This document shows, piece after piece, positions 1-8,325 of a DNA stretch of 64,000 nucleotides (the first letter of the stretch is position 1; every line of letters starts with the position of its first letter). The translations under genes were made by a program, and so were the position numbers. Under the pieces are notes generated by a model. The model did not search any database and was not told where the DNA came from. It saw only the letters and a list, made by a program, of their open reading frames with translations. The stretch covers positions 1-64,000 of the forward strand of contig NZ_JPVR01000066.1 of NCBI RefSeq assembly GCF_000772935.1, given 5' to 3'. This DNA comes from Lysinibacillus boronitolerans JCM 21713 = 10a = NBRC 103108. GTDB lineage: Bacteria; Bacillota; Bacilli; Bacillales_A; Planococcaceae.

Positions 1-445
1 AAAAAGTGGAGGATAGAACGTTCAAGGTGACGGATAAATTTTAATGTAGCAGATAACCTGCTCAAAGTGGCGGATAAGGAAGGAAAAGTGGAGGATAGAA
101 TGTTCAAGGTGACGGATAAAATTTAATGTAGGGGATAACCTGCTCAAAGTGGCGGATAAGGAAGAAAAAGTGGAGGATAGAACATTCAAAGTGACGGATA
201 AAATTTAATGCAGCGGATAACCTGCTCAAAGTGGCGGATAAGGAAGGAAAAGTGGAGGATAGAACATTCAAAGTGAGGGATAAAATTTAATGTAGTGGAT
301 AATCTCTTCAGATTGGCGGATAAGGAAGAAAAAGTGGAGGATAGAACGTTCAAGGTGACGGATAAATTTTAATGTAGGGGATAACCTGCTCAAAGTGGCG
401 GATTAAAATGAAAAAGGGAAGGATAGCCCTTTTAAAGTAGTGGAT
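1..445 (+). repeat. Tandem repeat array A (~20-bp units in an ~82-bp higher-order unit)
   Basis: Five nearly identical ~82-bp units fill 1-410, and a decayed sixth runs to about 445. Each large unit splits into four ~20-bp sub-units of the pattern GTGgCGGATA plus a variable tail. The clearest sub-unit reads GCTCAAAGTGGCGGATAAGG. The array is cut by the window start, so its full length is unknown. No ribosome binding site or convincing open frame is present. The sub-unit resembles those of the arrays at 10144-10622 and 58155-58400. The array ends directly against the remnant of a sigma factor gene. Confidence 0.85.
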
Positions 446-450
446 AGAAT

Positions 451-815
451 TTTATACTTGATCAAAAGGTAGATGCACTCGATGTCGTACAGGAAGTCGC
501 TTACCGTAGCTTTAAATACATACATTCTCTTCAAAATTCATCCTATTTAAAAACATGGTTAATAAGGATTGTCATAAAAGGAGTCAGCACTAGGTGAAGA
601 ACCACATGAAGAACTTCCTGAGAGGTGGGCGTTGGCAGATGTGATGACAAAGCTCACAAAAGAGGAAAAGGATGTTATTTTGTTGAGATTTTCATGATTA
701 TACTTTGTCTCAGGTGGCTCAGGTATTGCAGCTTAAATTAGGGACGACGAAAACCATTTTGTATCGTGCATTAAAAAAATTAAAGCAGGTACTGGAACAG
801 GAGGGGCAAGGGTGA
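451..815 (+). pseudogene. Broken ECF-type RNA polymerase sigma factor
   Basis: Three pieces of a sigma-70 family ECF factor lie in order but in different frames. About 451-593 encodes a region-2-like stretch (DALDVVQEVAYRSFKYIHS, then YLKTWLIRI) that ends in a stop. About 596-690 encodes EELPERWALADVMTKLTKEE and VILLRF. About 690-815 encodes region 4 (DYTLSQVAQVLQL, LGTTKTILYRALKKLKQVL). At least one internal deletion and one frameshift separate the pieces. The N-terminus is missing, and repeat array A takes its place. The final TGA (813-815) overlaps the GTG start of the next gene, so the two were once translationally coupled. Presumably this was the sigma partner of the downstream anti-sigma-like protein. 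Confidence 0.8.
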
Positions 816-1930
816 ACAATCTAAAAAAGCAGATGGATCAAATAGACATTCCAGAATCGTTACAACAGCGTAGTCTACAAGGCATTGAACAAGCAAAAAT
901 AGAGCAGCATAAGCCTCAGCCGTGGGTACCTAAAGTCTTGACTATTGCTGTAACACTAGCAGCGTGTGTATTTGTGGCATTCATGGTGGGGGAGCAACAC
1001 TTAGGTAATGATCGGGCTAGTGTGCTAAGGTCACAATTAGAAAATTTATCCCCTCCAATGTACTGGATTTTGGCTATTTTGTGCGTATGCATCATACTAT
1101 TCAGCTCTAGGAAAAACCTTAAAGTGGGCACTGATCAGAAAAAGACGATTGGTGTTGCCATAGTTTTGATTCTAATGATCGGTAACAGTACGATTTTTTT
1201 ACAACATCAATTAATAAAACCGATAGTGGTACCTACTGTAATTGAAGTTACAGATAGCTTACAGAATGCTTTAGAGATACGCTATATTACAAACAAAGAT
1301 GACCATCGATATGTGAAATATTTACAGGCAGAAGACGTGCAATTACCAATAGTATATGATCAAACGGAGCAAACAAATCTAGTCAATGGCTTTTATTATC
1401 CATTGGATACGTCTCAAGATTTACTCTATCAAAATATTCGTTTAGCTTTTTTTCAGCTTGATTTAAACACGATGAAAAAAGTGATGACAAGCGAAAATAT
1501 TTATCTCGTATTAAGCGATGGGATGAAATTGCCTGCCCCAATTCATTTTACGAGAGAAACCTTCATTGATGAAAATCAGATCATGAATCATAGCTATAGT
1601 CAGTCACAACATGATTCGGAACAAATCATTTCATTCACCCTCCAACAGGATGCTGTTTTTGATGCATTTTATGTTCCAACTTCATTAGAGGATAAAATAC
1701 TGTTGAAGGAATGGCGATTAAACGATCAGCGCTACACCGTTAGTGATTTTCCTTTTTCAGTAACGGCAGGTCAACGGTTGGAGCTGATGATTCAATTTAA
1801 GGAAGATACCTTAGATATCAATACGTCCATAGGTTTTAGTGGCCCGGATGGTTATTTAACTAAAAGATTATATTCACAAGCGTATTTTACGACGAATTTG
1901 GTGAAAAAGGTGCGTGAAAACAATGATTGA
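812..1930 (+). CDS. Putative anti-sigma-factor-like membrane protein
   Basis: A 372-residue protein that starts at GTG with a GGAGGGG ribosome binding site just upstream. The first ~40 residues are hydrophilic and cytosolic in character. Three hydrophobic segments follow at about 41-60, 83-99 and 112-130, and then a ~240-residue hydrophilic domain that should lie outside the membrane. Its position directly after, and overlapping, an ECF sigma gene is typical of membrane anti-sigma factors that hold the sigma until an envelope signal arrives. I recognise no named domain; most anti-sigmas have one membrane span, so three is unusual. Its sigma partner is now broken, so its present role is unclear. 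The role is inferred from context. Confidence 0.55.
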   Translation: MNNLKKQMDQIDIPESLQQRSLQGIEQAKIEQHKPQPWVPKVLTIAVTLAACVFVAFMVGEQHLGNDRASVLRSQLENLSPPMYWILAILCVCIILFSSRKNLKVGTDQKKTIGVAIVLILMIGNSTIFLQHQLIKPIVVPTVIEVTDSLQNALEIRYITNKDDHRYVKYLQAEDVQLPIVYDQTEQTNLVNGFYYPLDTSQDLLYQNIRLAFFQLDLNTMKKVMTSENIYLVLSDGMKLPAPIHFTRETFIDENQIMNHSYSQSQHDSEQIISFTLQQDAVFDAFYVPTSLEDKILLKEWRLNDQRYTVSDFPFSVTAGQRLELMIQFKEDTLDINTSIGFSGPDGYLTKRLYSQAYFTTNLVKKVRENND

Positions 1931-2477
1931 ATCTAAACAACAGGTAAAACTTTTACAATGGTTAGCTGTGGCCCTTTTTTTTCAATTTATCTATTTAAAT
2001 GTTTTTAAATACGCTAATCTACTACAAGATATCCTTGTTTATGGGGCCTATTTAAAAAGTCTTTCATTCTATAAAGAAAAAACCCCTATCAGCAAATATA
2101 TGGCTTGCGCTATGATTCTTACCTTGATGAGTACTTTCTTTTCTTCACATCTTCTCTTCTATTGGAGTACGGTTTTAATTCAAGGAATTGATTTACTAAT
2201 TATAATGGAATTTGGAAAAATTTTATTGAGTATTGAACAAAAACATGATGCACAGGGTCCAACTACACGAGTGATGAAAAAATATATTGCGATTGCCTTT
2301 GCTGTCATTATAAGTTGGACGCTTTTAATAAATGTTACAAGTGATTGGCAGATGGGATTATTGTTCCTAGGCGCATTGCTTTTATTGGCTGTGAATATAC
2401 GGTTGTTTCTTCATGTATTAGCACTTCGTAAACATGTAAAGAACAAATCTTATATTGTTACCTACTTGCAAAAATGA
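1923..2477 (+). CDS. Small integral membrane protein, function unknown
   Basis: About 184 residues with four or five hydrophobic segments and short charged loops, ending in a basic tail. I chose ATG 1923 because AAAGGTG lies ~10 bases upstream; an in-frame GTG at 1914 sits almost on top of that site. The start lies inside the last codons of the preceding anti-sigma-like gene, so the two are probably translationally coupled and belong to the same operon as the former sigma factor. I do not recognise a family. A link to envelope stress sensing is possible from position only. Confidence 0.6.
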   Translation: MIESKQQVKLLQWLAVALFFQFIYLNVFKYANLLQDILVYGAYLKSLSFYKEKTPISKYMACAMILTLMSTFFSSHLLFYWSTVLIQGIDLLIIMEFGKILLSIEQKHDAQGPTTRVMKKYIAIAFAVIISWTLLINVTSDWQMGLLFLGALLLLAVNIRLFLHVLALRKHVKNKSYIVTYLQK

Positions 2478-2531
2478 CTCACCATTCATTTTATGCTACA
2501 CTTTTTGTACAAGGGGTAAAGGGGGAGCAGG

Positions 2532-3362
2532 ATGTTTAAACGGGAGAAAAGTATAGAGATTCAGCAGCATCACGGTGTACAATGTGCACACGGGAAAGTT
2601 GCAGTACATGGGATTGGCATGAGTGTATATAGCTTTTTTGTGGATGGGCTACTGATTGATACAGGTTCCTACTCACTGTCGCAGGAATTTCAATCCTTTT
2701 TTAAGGATATACCGATAGAACAATTGGTACTAACACATTCTCATGAGGATCATGCAGGAAATGCAGCATGGATTCAACGTCATAAGAATGTACCTATTTA
2801 TATTCATCGTGATTCAGTCAATCTCTGTGCTGAGGATGGAGACTATCCACTTTATCGACAGGCATTGTGGGGGGAACGACCAGCATTTATTGCCCAACCA
2901 TTTGGTGAAACGTTACAATCGAACACAGCATCATGGGATGTCATTGAAACACCTGGGCATACTACAGACCATCTTTCTTTTTACAATCGGGAAACAGGGG
3001 CTATGTTTACAGGTGATTTGTTTATCCAGCCAAAGACAAAGGTTGTGCTTGATGAAGAAAACATTGTCCATACCTTGGCATCTTTAAGGAAAATAGTAAA
3101 CTATGATTTCGATGTCGTCTATTGCTGTCATGCAGGGTATATAGAGGATGGTCGAACGAAAATACAAGAAAAAATTGATTATTTGGTAGACATGGAAGGG
3201 AAAGTAAAGCAATTATTTATGCAAGGTTATTCAGTTGAAGAAATTACTAAAACAATTTTTCCTCGTGACTATCCGATTACAAAAGTTTCGGGAGAGCAAT
3301 GGTCTTCCAAACATATCATCACGGCCTTTATTAATCATTTTACCCAAGAGTCCTTTATATAA
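2532..3362 (+). CDS. MBL-fold metallo-hydrolase
   Basis: A 276-residue metallo-beta-lactamase superfamily hydrolase. The metal-binding signature THSHEDH lies at about 68-74. Further ligands are the His in ETPGHTTDH (~143), the Asp in FTGDLF (~162) and a late His in YCCHAGYI. This is the pattern of a dinuclear-metal hydrolase. The last ~60 residues carry a small helical extension ending in a basic region. The substrate cannot be told from sequence; relatives include hydroxyacylglutathione hydrolases and nucleases. It has its own ribosome binding site (GGGGGAG) and ends in a strong terminator, so it may be transcribed with the two membrane proteins upstream or alone. Confidence 0.85.
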   Translation: MFKREKSIEIQQHHGVQCAHGKVAVHGIGMSVYSFFVDGLLIDTGSYSLSQEFQSFFKDIPIEQLVLTHSHEDHAGNAAWIQRHKNVPIYIHRDSVNLCAEDGDYPLYRQALWGERPAFIAQPFGETLQSNTASWDVIETPGHTTDHLSFYNRETGAMFTGDLFIQPKTKVVLDEENIVHTLASLRKIVNYDFDVVYCCHAGYIEDGRTKIQEKIDYLVDMEGKVKQLFMQGYSVEEITKTIFPRDYPITKVSGEQWSSKHIITAFINHFTQESFI

Positions 3363-3377
3363 GGGCTCTTTTTTTGC
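3343..3377 (+). terminator. Rho-independent terminator of the MBL-fold gene
   Basis: AGAGTCCTTTATAT is followed by AAGGGCTCT and a run of T. The left arm overlaps the last codons and stop of the hydrolase gene. Confidence 0.8.
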
Positions 3378-3385
3378 TTGTTAAG

Positions 3386-3717
3386 AATTTCACAAATACT
3401 TTGATCTGTATAATAAAAAACTTTGTGAAAAAATGTGAATAAATTGTGACAAAGTCAATAAGGACAATGGATGCGCTTACAAAAGTTTGTGAAAAAATTC
3501 TCATTTACATAAGAAAAATACTATGTGAAAAGTTGAACAGGCTAAATGGCTCTATGTGTACACTTTATAAAGTGTTAACAATCGCATTAATTATCTTAGA
3601 ATAATTGATTGTGAAATGTTTAATTTGACAGAAAAGTGTAATGGAAGTCATTAAATAATGGTTTTTTGAAGATTAAAATAAATTGACAGAAAATTCGTTG
3701 ACTATATTTTCACAAAG
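3386..3717. promoter_or_regulatory. Cluster of TTGTGAA-type half-sites upstream of the malic enzyme gene
   Basis: This ~400-base gap contains seven or eight copies of TTGTGAA, TGTGAA or the reverse TTCACAA: about 3389, 3422, 3433, 3443, 3486, 3523, 3608 and 3707. Three of them (3422, 3433, 3443) are spaced 10-11 bases apart, one helical turn. TTGTGAA is the half-site of the NADH-sensing repressor Rex in Gram-positive bacteria, although Rex sites are normally inverted pairs. Which factor binds is inferred; the clustering is seen. The rest of the gap is AT-rich with no gene. Confidence 0.4.
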
Positions 3718-3769
3718 TATTATGATTCTGAAATATAATAAAAATTCAAAGGGAAAAGGATGGGATGGA

Positions 3770-4972
3770 ATGGACGTAATGAAAAAGGCATTAGAAATGC
3801 ATGCACACTATAGCGGGAAATTAGAGGTGAACTCAAAGGTACCTGTACAAGATTCCTATGATCTTAGTTTGGCTTATTCACCGGGGGTAGCAGCGCCATG
3901 TGTAGAGATTGAGAAAAATCCTTCGCTTGTGTACGACTATACAATGAAGGGCAATATGGTAGCTGTTGTGTCGGATGGGACAGCGGTTTTAGGGTTAGGA
4001 GATATTGGACCAAAAGCGGCATTACCTGTAATGGAAGGGAAGGCGATTTTACTAAAGCGTTTTGCCAATGTTGATGCTTTTCCAATATGCTTAGATACAA
4101 AAAATACGGATGAAATCGTCAGCATTGTGAAGGCGCTTGCCCCGACATTTGGTGCGGTAAACTTAGAGGATATTTCAGCACCAAGATGCTTTGAAATTGA
4201 AGATCGCCTACGTCAAGAATGTGATATTCCCGTTTTTCATGACGATCAACATGGAACAGCGATTGTTGTAGGAGCGGCGATGATAAATGCTAATCGTATT
4301 GTGAAAAAGGATGTAGCAACGATGAAGGTTGTGATTAACGGTGCTGGTGCTGCAGGTATTGCGATCTTACGCATTCTTGTGCAAATGGGCTATAAAAATA
4401 TTTATATGTGCGATACAAAGGGTATTATTTATGAGGGTCGTACAGAGGGGATGAATCCAATTAAAGAAGCGGTTGCTCATTTGACAAATCCTAATAAGCA
4501 GCATGGTACACTAGAGGATGCACTAACAGATGCAGATGTCTTTATTGGTGTTTCTGTAGCCAATCTATTAACGGAGGCACATATTGCGTCCATGAATGAA
4601 AATCCAGTTGTCTTTGCCTTAGCTAATCCAAATCCTGAAATTACGTATGAAAATGCCAAAGCATGGGGAGTACGTGTTATGGGAACGGGCCGTTCTGATT
4701 ATCCAAATCAGATTAATAATGTTCTCGCATTCCCTGGTATTTTCCGTGGTGCTTTAGATGTGCGTGCTACGGATATTAATGAGTCGATGAAGCTAGCTGC
4801 TGTAGAAGCCATTGCCTCCCTTGTGAGTGATAAGGAATTAAAGGAAGAATATATTGTGCCTAAATCTTTGGACGAACGCGTTGTGGCAATCGTCTCACGC
4901 GCAGTAAGTGGGGCAGCTGTAGAATCTGGCGTATCGGAGCTATTCCAGCAAAGTACAGCACTATCTGTTTAA
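3770..4972 (+). CDS. NAD(P)-dependent malic enzyme (YtsJ-like)
   Basis: Oxidatively decarboxylates malate to pyruvate, linking the TCA cycle to pyruvate and NAD(P)H. I chose ATG 3770 (400 residues) because AAAGGA lies nine bases upstream; this matches the usual ~410-residue length of bacterial YtsJ-type enzymes, whereas a start near 3683 would add an unlikely tail. Family motifs in order: SLAYSPGVAAPC, YDYTMKGNMVAVVSDGTAVL with the GLGDIGP turn, the active-site stretch LPVMEGKA, the metal-binding region FHDDQHGTA, and the dinucleotide-binding INGAGAAG. The gene stands alone, follows a half-site-rich regulatory region and ends in a strong terminator. Confidence 0.92.
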   Translation: MDVMKKALEMHAHYSGKLEVNSKVPVQDSYDLSLAYSPGVAAPCVEIEKNPSLVYDYTMKGNMVAVVSDGTAVLGLGDIGPKAALPVMEGKAILLKRFANVDAFPICLDTKNTDEIVSIVKALAPTFGAVNLEDISAPRCFEIEDRLRQECDIPVFHDDQHGTAIVVGAAMINANRIVKKDVATMKVVINGAGAAGIAILRILVQMGYKNIYMCDTKGIIYEGRTEGMNPIKEAVAHLTNPNKQHGTLEDALTDADVFIGVSVANLLTEAHIASMNENPVVFALANPNPEITYENAKAWGVRVMGTGRSDYPNQINNVLAFPGIFRGALDVRATDINESMKLAAVEAIASLVSDKELKEEYIVPKSLDERVVAIVSRAVSGAAVESGVSELFQQSTALSV

Positions 4973-4976
4973 TAAA

Positions 4977-5033
4977 ATTTAAAAAAGCAGATAGAGAAAA
5001 GTTACAGGCTTTTTCTCTATCTGCTTTTATTAT
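4977..5033 (+). terminator. Strong hairpin terminator, probably bidirectional
   Basis: AAAAGCAGATAGAGAAAA pairs with TTTTCTCTATCTGCTTTT across a 9-base loop. It lies between the convergent malic enzyme and Yip1-type genes and has T runs on both strands. Confidence 0.85.
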
Positions 5034-5072
5034 TATGCTGTGTCGATTAAACAAAGGCTTTATCTCAAGTTT

Positions 5073-5726
5073 TTACATCATGCCAACACCAATAATACCG
5101 ATGAGAATGACAAAGAAAAGAACAAATAATACGATGAAGATAATAATAGCTGGAATAAAGATGGTGAAGAAAGCCATCCAGTTTGAAATTTGGTGTGCTT
5201 CAGCGACTGCACCTACACTAATAACAAATGACCAAATCGTAACAATGATGCTTACTAAAATAGTTGGCCAAAAAATCCACGGTAATGAGCCCATAAAATT
5301 CGGATCCAATAATGAATCTGGGGAAGTCATCATCCAAATAATATAAAGTGGAACCAGCACGATATATGGAATTGCTGTTAAGCTTAACCCTTTAAATAAG
5401 TCCGAGTAAGTTCCAGTACCTTTAAACAATTTCCCGAATAGCCATGAGATGAGTGCAGAAATAGCTGTGCCAATCACACCTGCAATAGGAGCAAAAATGA
5501 CACATAATAGGACTAAAAGCCATGGAGAAAAATCAGGAAGAAATTCTGAATCAATTAACCCAGACATAAGCGAGCCAATATAACCAATAGACAAAACCAA
5601 AATAGCAAAGCCAATAGATTTTTCATTAATCATATAACGAGTCGTTTGCTTTGGATGCATCCAAACCGATAAAAATGGATTTAGTTTTGACCTCTCTTCT
5701 TTCGATGTCTCATTCAAGTTTTCCAT
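5073..5726 (-). CDS. Yip1-family membrane protein
   Basis: A 217-residue polytopic membrane protein. I chose ATG 5726 because GGAGGT sits a few bases upstream; longer in-frame starts add a tail with no ribosome binding site. After a hydrophilic N-terminus (ENLNETSKEERSKLNPF, then WMHPKQTTRYMI) there are five hydrophobic segments, the arrangement of the Yip1 domain found in bacterial membrane proteins of unknown role. The WMHPKQT-R stretch before the first span is typical of Bacillus members. The gene is monocistronic between two terminators. No enzyme motif is visible. Confidence 0.75.
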   Translation of the reverse strand: MENLNETSKEERSKLNPFLSVWMHPKQTTRYMINEKSIGFAILVLSIGYIGSLMSGLIDSEFLPDFSPWLLVLLCVIFAPIAGVIGTAISALISWLFGKLFKGTGTYSDLFKGLSLTAIPYIVLVPLYIIWMMTSPDSLLDPNFMGSLPWIFWPTILVSIIVTIWSFVISVGAVAEAHQISNWMAFFTIFIPAIIIFIVLFVLFFVILIGIIGVGMM

Positions 5727-5829
5727 CAAACTACCTCCAAAATAATAGAATAATTGCTTGTTACATATAGTTAATATACGAGTGAAGGAAAGAAAAGTTT
5801 CGTGGAAAATAAAAATAAGCTCACACATA

Positions 5830-5862
5830 TAAAAAGAGTCGTAAATGTCGACTCTTTTTAAA
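5830..5862 (-). terminator. Terminator of the SAICAR-synthase-like gene
   Basis: AAAAAGAGTCG and CGACTCTTTTT form a perfect stem around a short loop just past the stop codon of the minus-strand gene at 5873. Confidence 0.8.
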
Positions 5863-5872
5863 AATGATTCTA

Positions 5873-6559
5873 TTATTCAGCTAACATAATTTTCTCAAGC
5901 TCTAACGGTTCAATATATTGCTCGCCTTTGTAAGCACGCATATTACCGCCTGAAATTTCATCGATTAATATAATTTCGTTCGTTTTCGCATCGCGGCCGA
6001 ATTCTAATTTAATGTCATAAAGCGTTAAGCCTTTTTTAGCAAGCTCTGCCGCTACAAATTTGGAAATTTCAATTGTACGTTGTTTTAAAATGGCATATTC
6101 TTCATGAGTTAACAGGTTTAACATCGCTAAGGCATCTTCAGAAATTGGAGGATCTAAACGATCATCATCTTTGATGGTTACTTCTACAAAGGAGTCTAAA
6201 TCTTGTCCTTCCTTTACATAGGCACCATAGCGGCGTAGGAATGATCCAACTGCCTTGAAGCGGCAAATGACTTCTAGGCCGTTACCGAAAACAGTTGCTG
6301 GCTTTACTGTCATGGTTGCATCTTCGAAGTTAGCATCAACGAAATGCGTAGGAACACCCTGATCGTTTAATTTTGAATAAAAATAAGAAGTTAAGCGCAA
6401 ACCAGCTAAGCCAGCCCCATCAATTGTTAAACCAACAGTATTTGCACCAGGGTCAAATACGCCGTTTTCTCCTGTAACATCGTCTTTAAATTTTAATAAA
6501 TAATGACCATCTTCTAATTTGAACACATTTTTTGTTTTACCTGTATACAATAATTCCAC
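5873..6559 (-). CDS. SAICAR synthase (PurC)-like enzyme
   Basis: A 228-residue member of the phosphoribosylaminoimidazole-succinocarboxamide synthase family, which joins aspartate to CAIR in purine synthesis. I chose GTG 6559 because GGAGGG lies six bases upstream. Family features are the N-terminal nucleotide loop (YTGKTKNVF), PTHFVDA, the conserved ICRFKAVGSFLRRYG, DDDRLDPPI and the C-terminal DIKLEFGRD and LIDEISGGNMR. The motifs differ in detail from the PurC of Bacillus pur operons, so it may be a diverged paralogue. It stands alone, not in a pur cluster. A PurR-box-like inverted pair overlaps its promoter region, which supports a purine role. Confidence 0.8.
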   Translation of the reverse strand: MELLYTGKTKNVFKLEDGHYLLKFKDDVTGENGVFDPGANTVGLTIDGAGLAGLRLTSYFYSKLNDQGVPTHFVDANFEDATMTVKPATVFGNGLEVICRFKAVGSFLRRYGAYVKEGQDLDSFVEVTIKDDDRLDPPISEDALAMLNLLTHEEYAILKQRTIEISKFVAAELAKKGLTLYDIKLEFGRDAKTNEIILIDEISGGNMRAYKGEQYIEPLELEKIMLAE

Positions 6560-6600
6560 AAAAAACCCTCCAATATTTTTCATAGTACTCTAAAATTATA

Positions 6601-6642
6601 ACACGAATGTTTTGTATAGTTAATGATAAAAACGTTCGTTTA
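6601..6642 (-). promoter_or_regulatory. Candidate PurR-box pair
   Basis: ACGAATGTTT at 6603-6612 and AAACGTTCGTTT at 6629-6640 are inverted copies of the CGAAC-type PurBox with ~16 bases between them, the layout used by Gram-positive PurR. They lie just upstream of a TATAAT-like hexamer reading toward the SAICAR-synthase-like gene. Binding by PurR is inferred. Confidence 0.45.
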
Positions 6643-6683
6643 AAGCGTTTATTTTTATGTTTTATAACAGAATCACAAATAAA

Positions 6684-6719
6684 AAATAAGGTGATAACGA
6701 ATGTTCGTTACCACCTTGA
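6684..6719 (-). terminator. Terminator of the glutamate dehydrogenase gene
   Basis: On the minus strand AAGGTGGTAACGAA pairs with TTCGTTATCACCTT and is followed by a T-rich stretch. It sits ~60 bases past the gdh stop codon. Confidence 0.8.
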
Positions 6720-6776
6720 TTGAAAATAAGAATATTCCGAATTCGAATCCTGGGAAACATTGAAAATAGAATGTTA

Positions 6777-8150
6777 TTAATAGACGCCTTCAGAAAGCAT
6801 TCCATCTGCTACTTTGATAAAGCCAGCAATGTTTGCGCCCACTACAAGGTTACCTGGGAAGCCATATTTTTCAGCTGCTGCTTTGCTGTCTGTATAAATA
6901 TTTTTCATAATTTGATGAAGTTTCGCATCTACTTCTTCAAATGACCAAAATACACGGCTAGAATCTTGTGCCATTTCAAGAGCAGATACCGCAACGCCAC
7001 CAGCATTCGCTGCTTTTGCTGGACCAAATAATACGCCTGCCTCTAAGAATTCATTGATTGCTTCAAGGTCTGATGGCATATTAGCACCTTCACCGATTGC
7101 TTTCACACCATTCGAAATTAATGTGCGAGCTGATTCACCGTTAATTTCATTTTGCGTAGCACATGGTAGGGCGATATCACAAGGAATTGTCCAAATACCT
7201 GTACAACCTTCTGTAAAAGTAGCATTTGGTCGGTAATTAACGTAAGTTGAGATACGGTCACCTTTTACTTCTTTAATTTCTTTGATGGCATCTAAATCTA
7301 AGCCTTCTGGGTCATAGATATAGCCTGAAGAATCTGAGCAAGCAACCACTTTGGCACCATACTGTTGCGCTTTTTCAATGGCATACGTAGATACATTACC
7401 AGAACCAGAAACAACCACTGTTTTACCTTCGAATGAGTCATTAGCATCCTTTAGCATTTCGTTCACAAAGTAAACAGTACCGTAACCAGTTGCTTCTTTA
7501 CGTGCTAAAGAGCCACCATAGCCAGGAGTCTTACCAGTTAATACGCCTGATTCATTTGCTTTTGTTAAACGCTTATATTGGCCCCATAAATATCCTACTT
7601 CACGAGCACCTACGCCAATATCACCAGCAGGAACATCGACATCTGGACCAATATGGCGGTATAATTCAGTCATGAATGCTTGGCAGAATCGCATAATTTC
7701 TGAATCTGATTTACCTTTCGGATCAAAGTTTGAACCACCTTTACCACCACCGATTGGCTGCCCTGTTAAAGCATTTTTAAAGATTTGCTCAAAGCCTAGG
7801 AACTTAATGATGGATTCGTTTACGGAAGGGTGGAAGCGAAGACCGCCTTTATATGGGCCCATGACATTGCTGTATTGTACACGATAGCCACGATTTACTT
7901 GTACTTGATTGTTATCATCTTGCCATGCTACACGGAAAGAAATAATGCGATCTGGCTCCACAATACGAGATAAAATATTGGCTTTAATATATTCAGGATG
8001 TTGCGCGAATACGGGTACTAATGAGATGAAAATTTCTTCAGCAGCTTGTAAAAATTCCGCTTGATGACTGTTCTGTTGTTTAAGTTGCTCAAATACGCCA
8101 TCTACGTATTCTTTTGCTAATTGTTCATTGCTAACAGTTGTAATTGTCAT
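6777..8150 (-). CDS. gdhA: NADP-specific glutamate dehydrogenase
   Basis: Makes glutamate from 2-oxoglutarate and ammonium with NADPH. I chose ATG 8150 (457 residues) because GGGGGT lies just upstream. The length fits the hexameric NADP-linked type (~450) rather than the shorter catabolic RocG type. Motifs are the substrate region YKGGLRFHPSV, the catalytic-lysine loop QPIGGGKGGSNFDP, VDVPAGDIGVG, and the coenzyme fold beginning VVSGSGNVS. The gene is monocistronic and divergent from yqxD. A perfect 20-bp AT palindrome lies in the shared upstream region, together with a TTTGTGAAAA element near its promoter. Confidence 0.95.
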   Translation of the reverse strand: MTITTVSNEQLAKEYVDGVFEQLKQQNSHQAEFLQAAEEIFISLVPVFAQHPEYIKANILSRIVEPDRIISFRVAWQDDNNQVQVNRGYRVQYSNVMGPYKGGLRFHPSVNESIIKFLGFEQIFKNALTGQPIGGGKGGSNFDPKGKSDSEIMRFCQAFMTELYRHIGPDVDVPAGDIGVGAREVGYLWGQYKRLTKANESGVLTGKTPGYGGSLARKEATGYGTVYFVNEMLKDANDSFEGKTVVVSGSGNVSTYAIEKAQQYGAKVVACSDSSGYIYDPEGLDLDAIKEIKEVKGDRISTYVNYRPNATFTEGCTGIWTIPCDIALPCATQNEINGESARTLISNGVKAIGEGANMPSDLEAINEFLEAGVLFGPAKAANAGGVAVSALEMAQDSSRVFWSFEEVDAKLHQIMKNIYTDSKAAAEKYGFPGNLVVGANIAGFIKVADGMLSEGVY

Positions 8151-8258
8151 AAATAAAACCCCCATTTAGTTGATAGATGTATCGTATATCTATTTTTCAA
8201 ACTATTCAATAAAATACTTTTAAAGTTTGTGAAAAATTGAGCAAGAGAGGTTGTTTTG

Positions 8259-8278
8259 AAATTATATTAATATAATTT
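8259..8278. promoter_or_regulatory. Perfect 20-bp AT palindrome between gdhA and yqxD
   Basis: AAATTATA, TTAA and TATAATTT form a perfect palindrome in the divergent intergenic region. It may be an operator or simply overlapping -10 elements. Confidence 0.45.
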
Positions 8279-8325
8279 AGTTCTTAGTGATTCATCTAAT
8301 TACGAGAAAGGAATGATGCCTTATT

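Noticed and set aside
1-445. CRISPR array
   Set aside because: Units are contiguous and similar along their whole length, with no unique spacers between them, and no cas genes occur in the window.
3683-3769. N-terminal extension of malic enzyme
   Set aside because: The extra ~29 residues resemble no family member and lack a ribosome binding site; ATG 3770 has one at good spacing.
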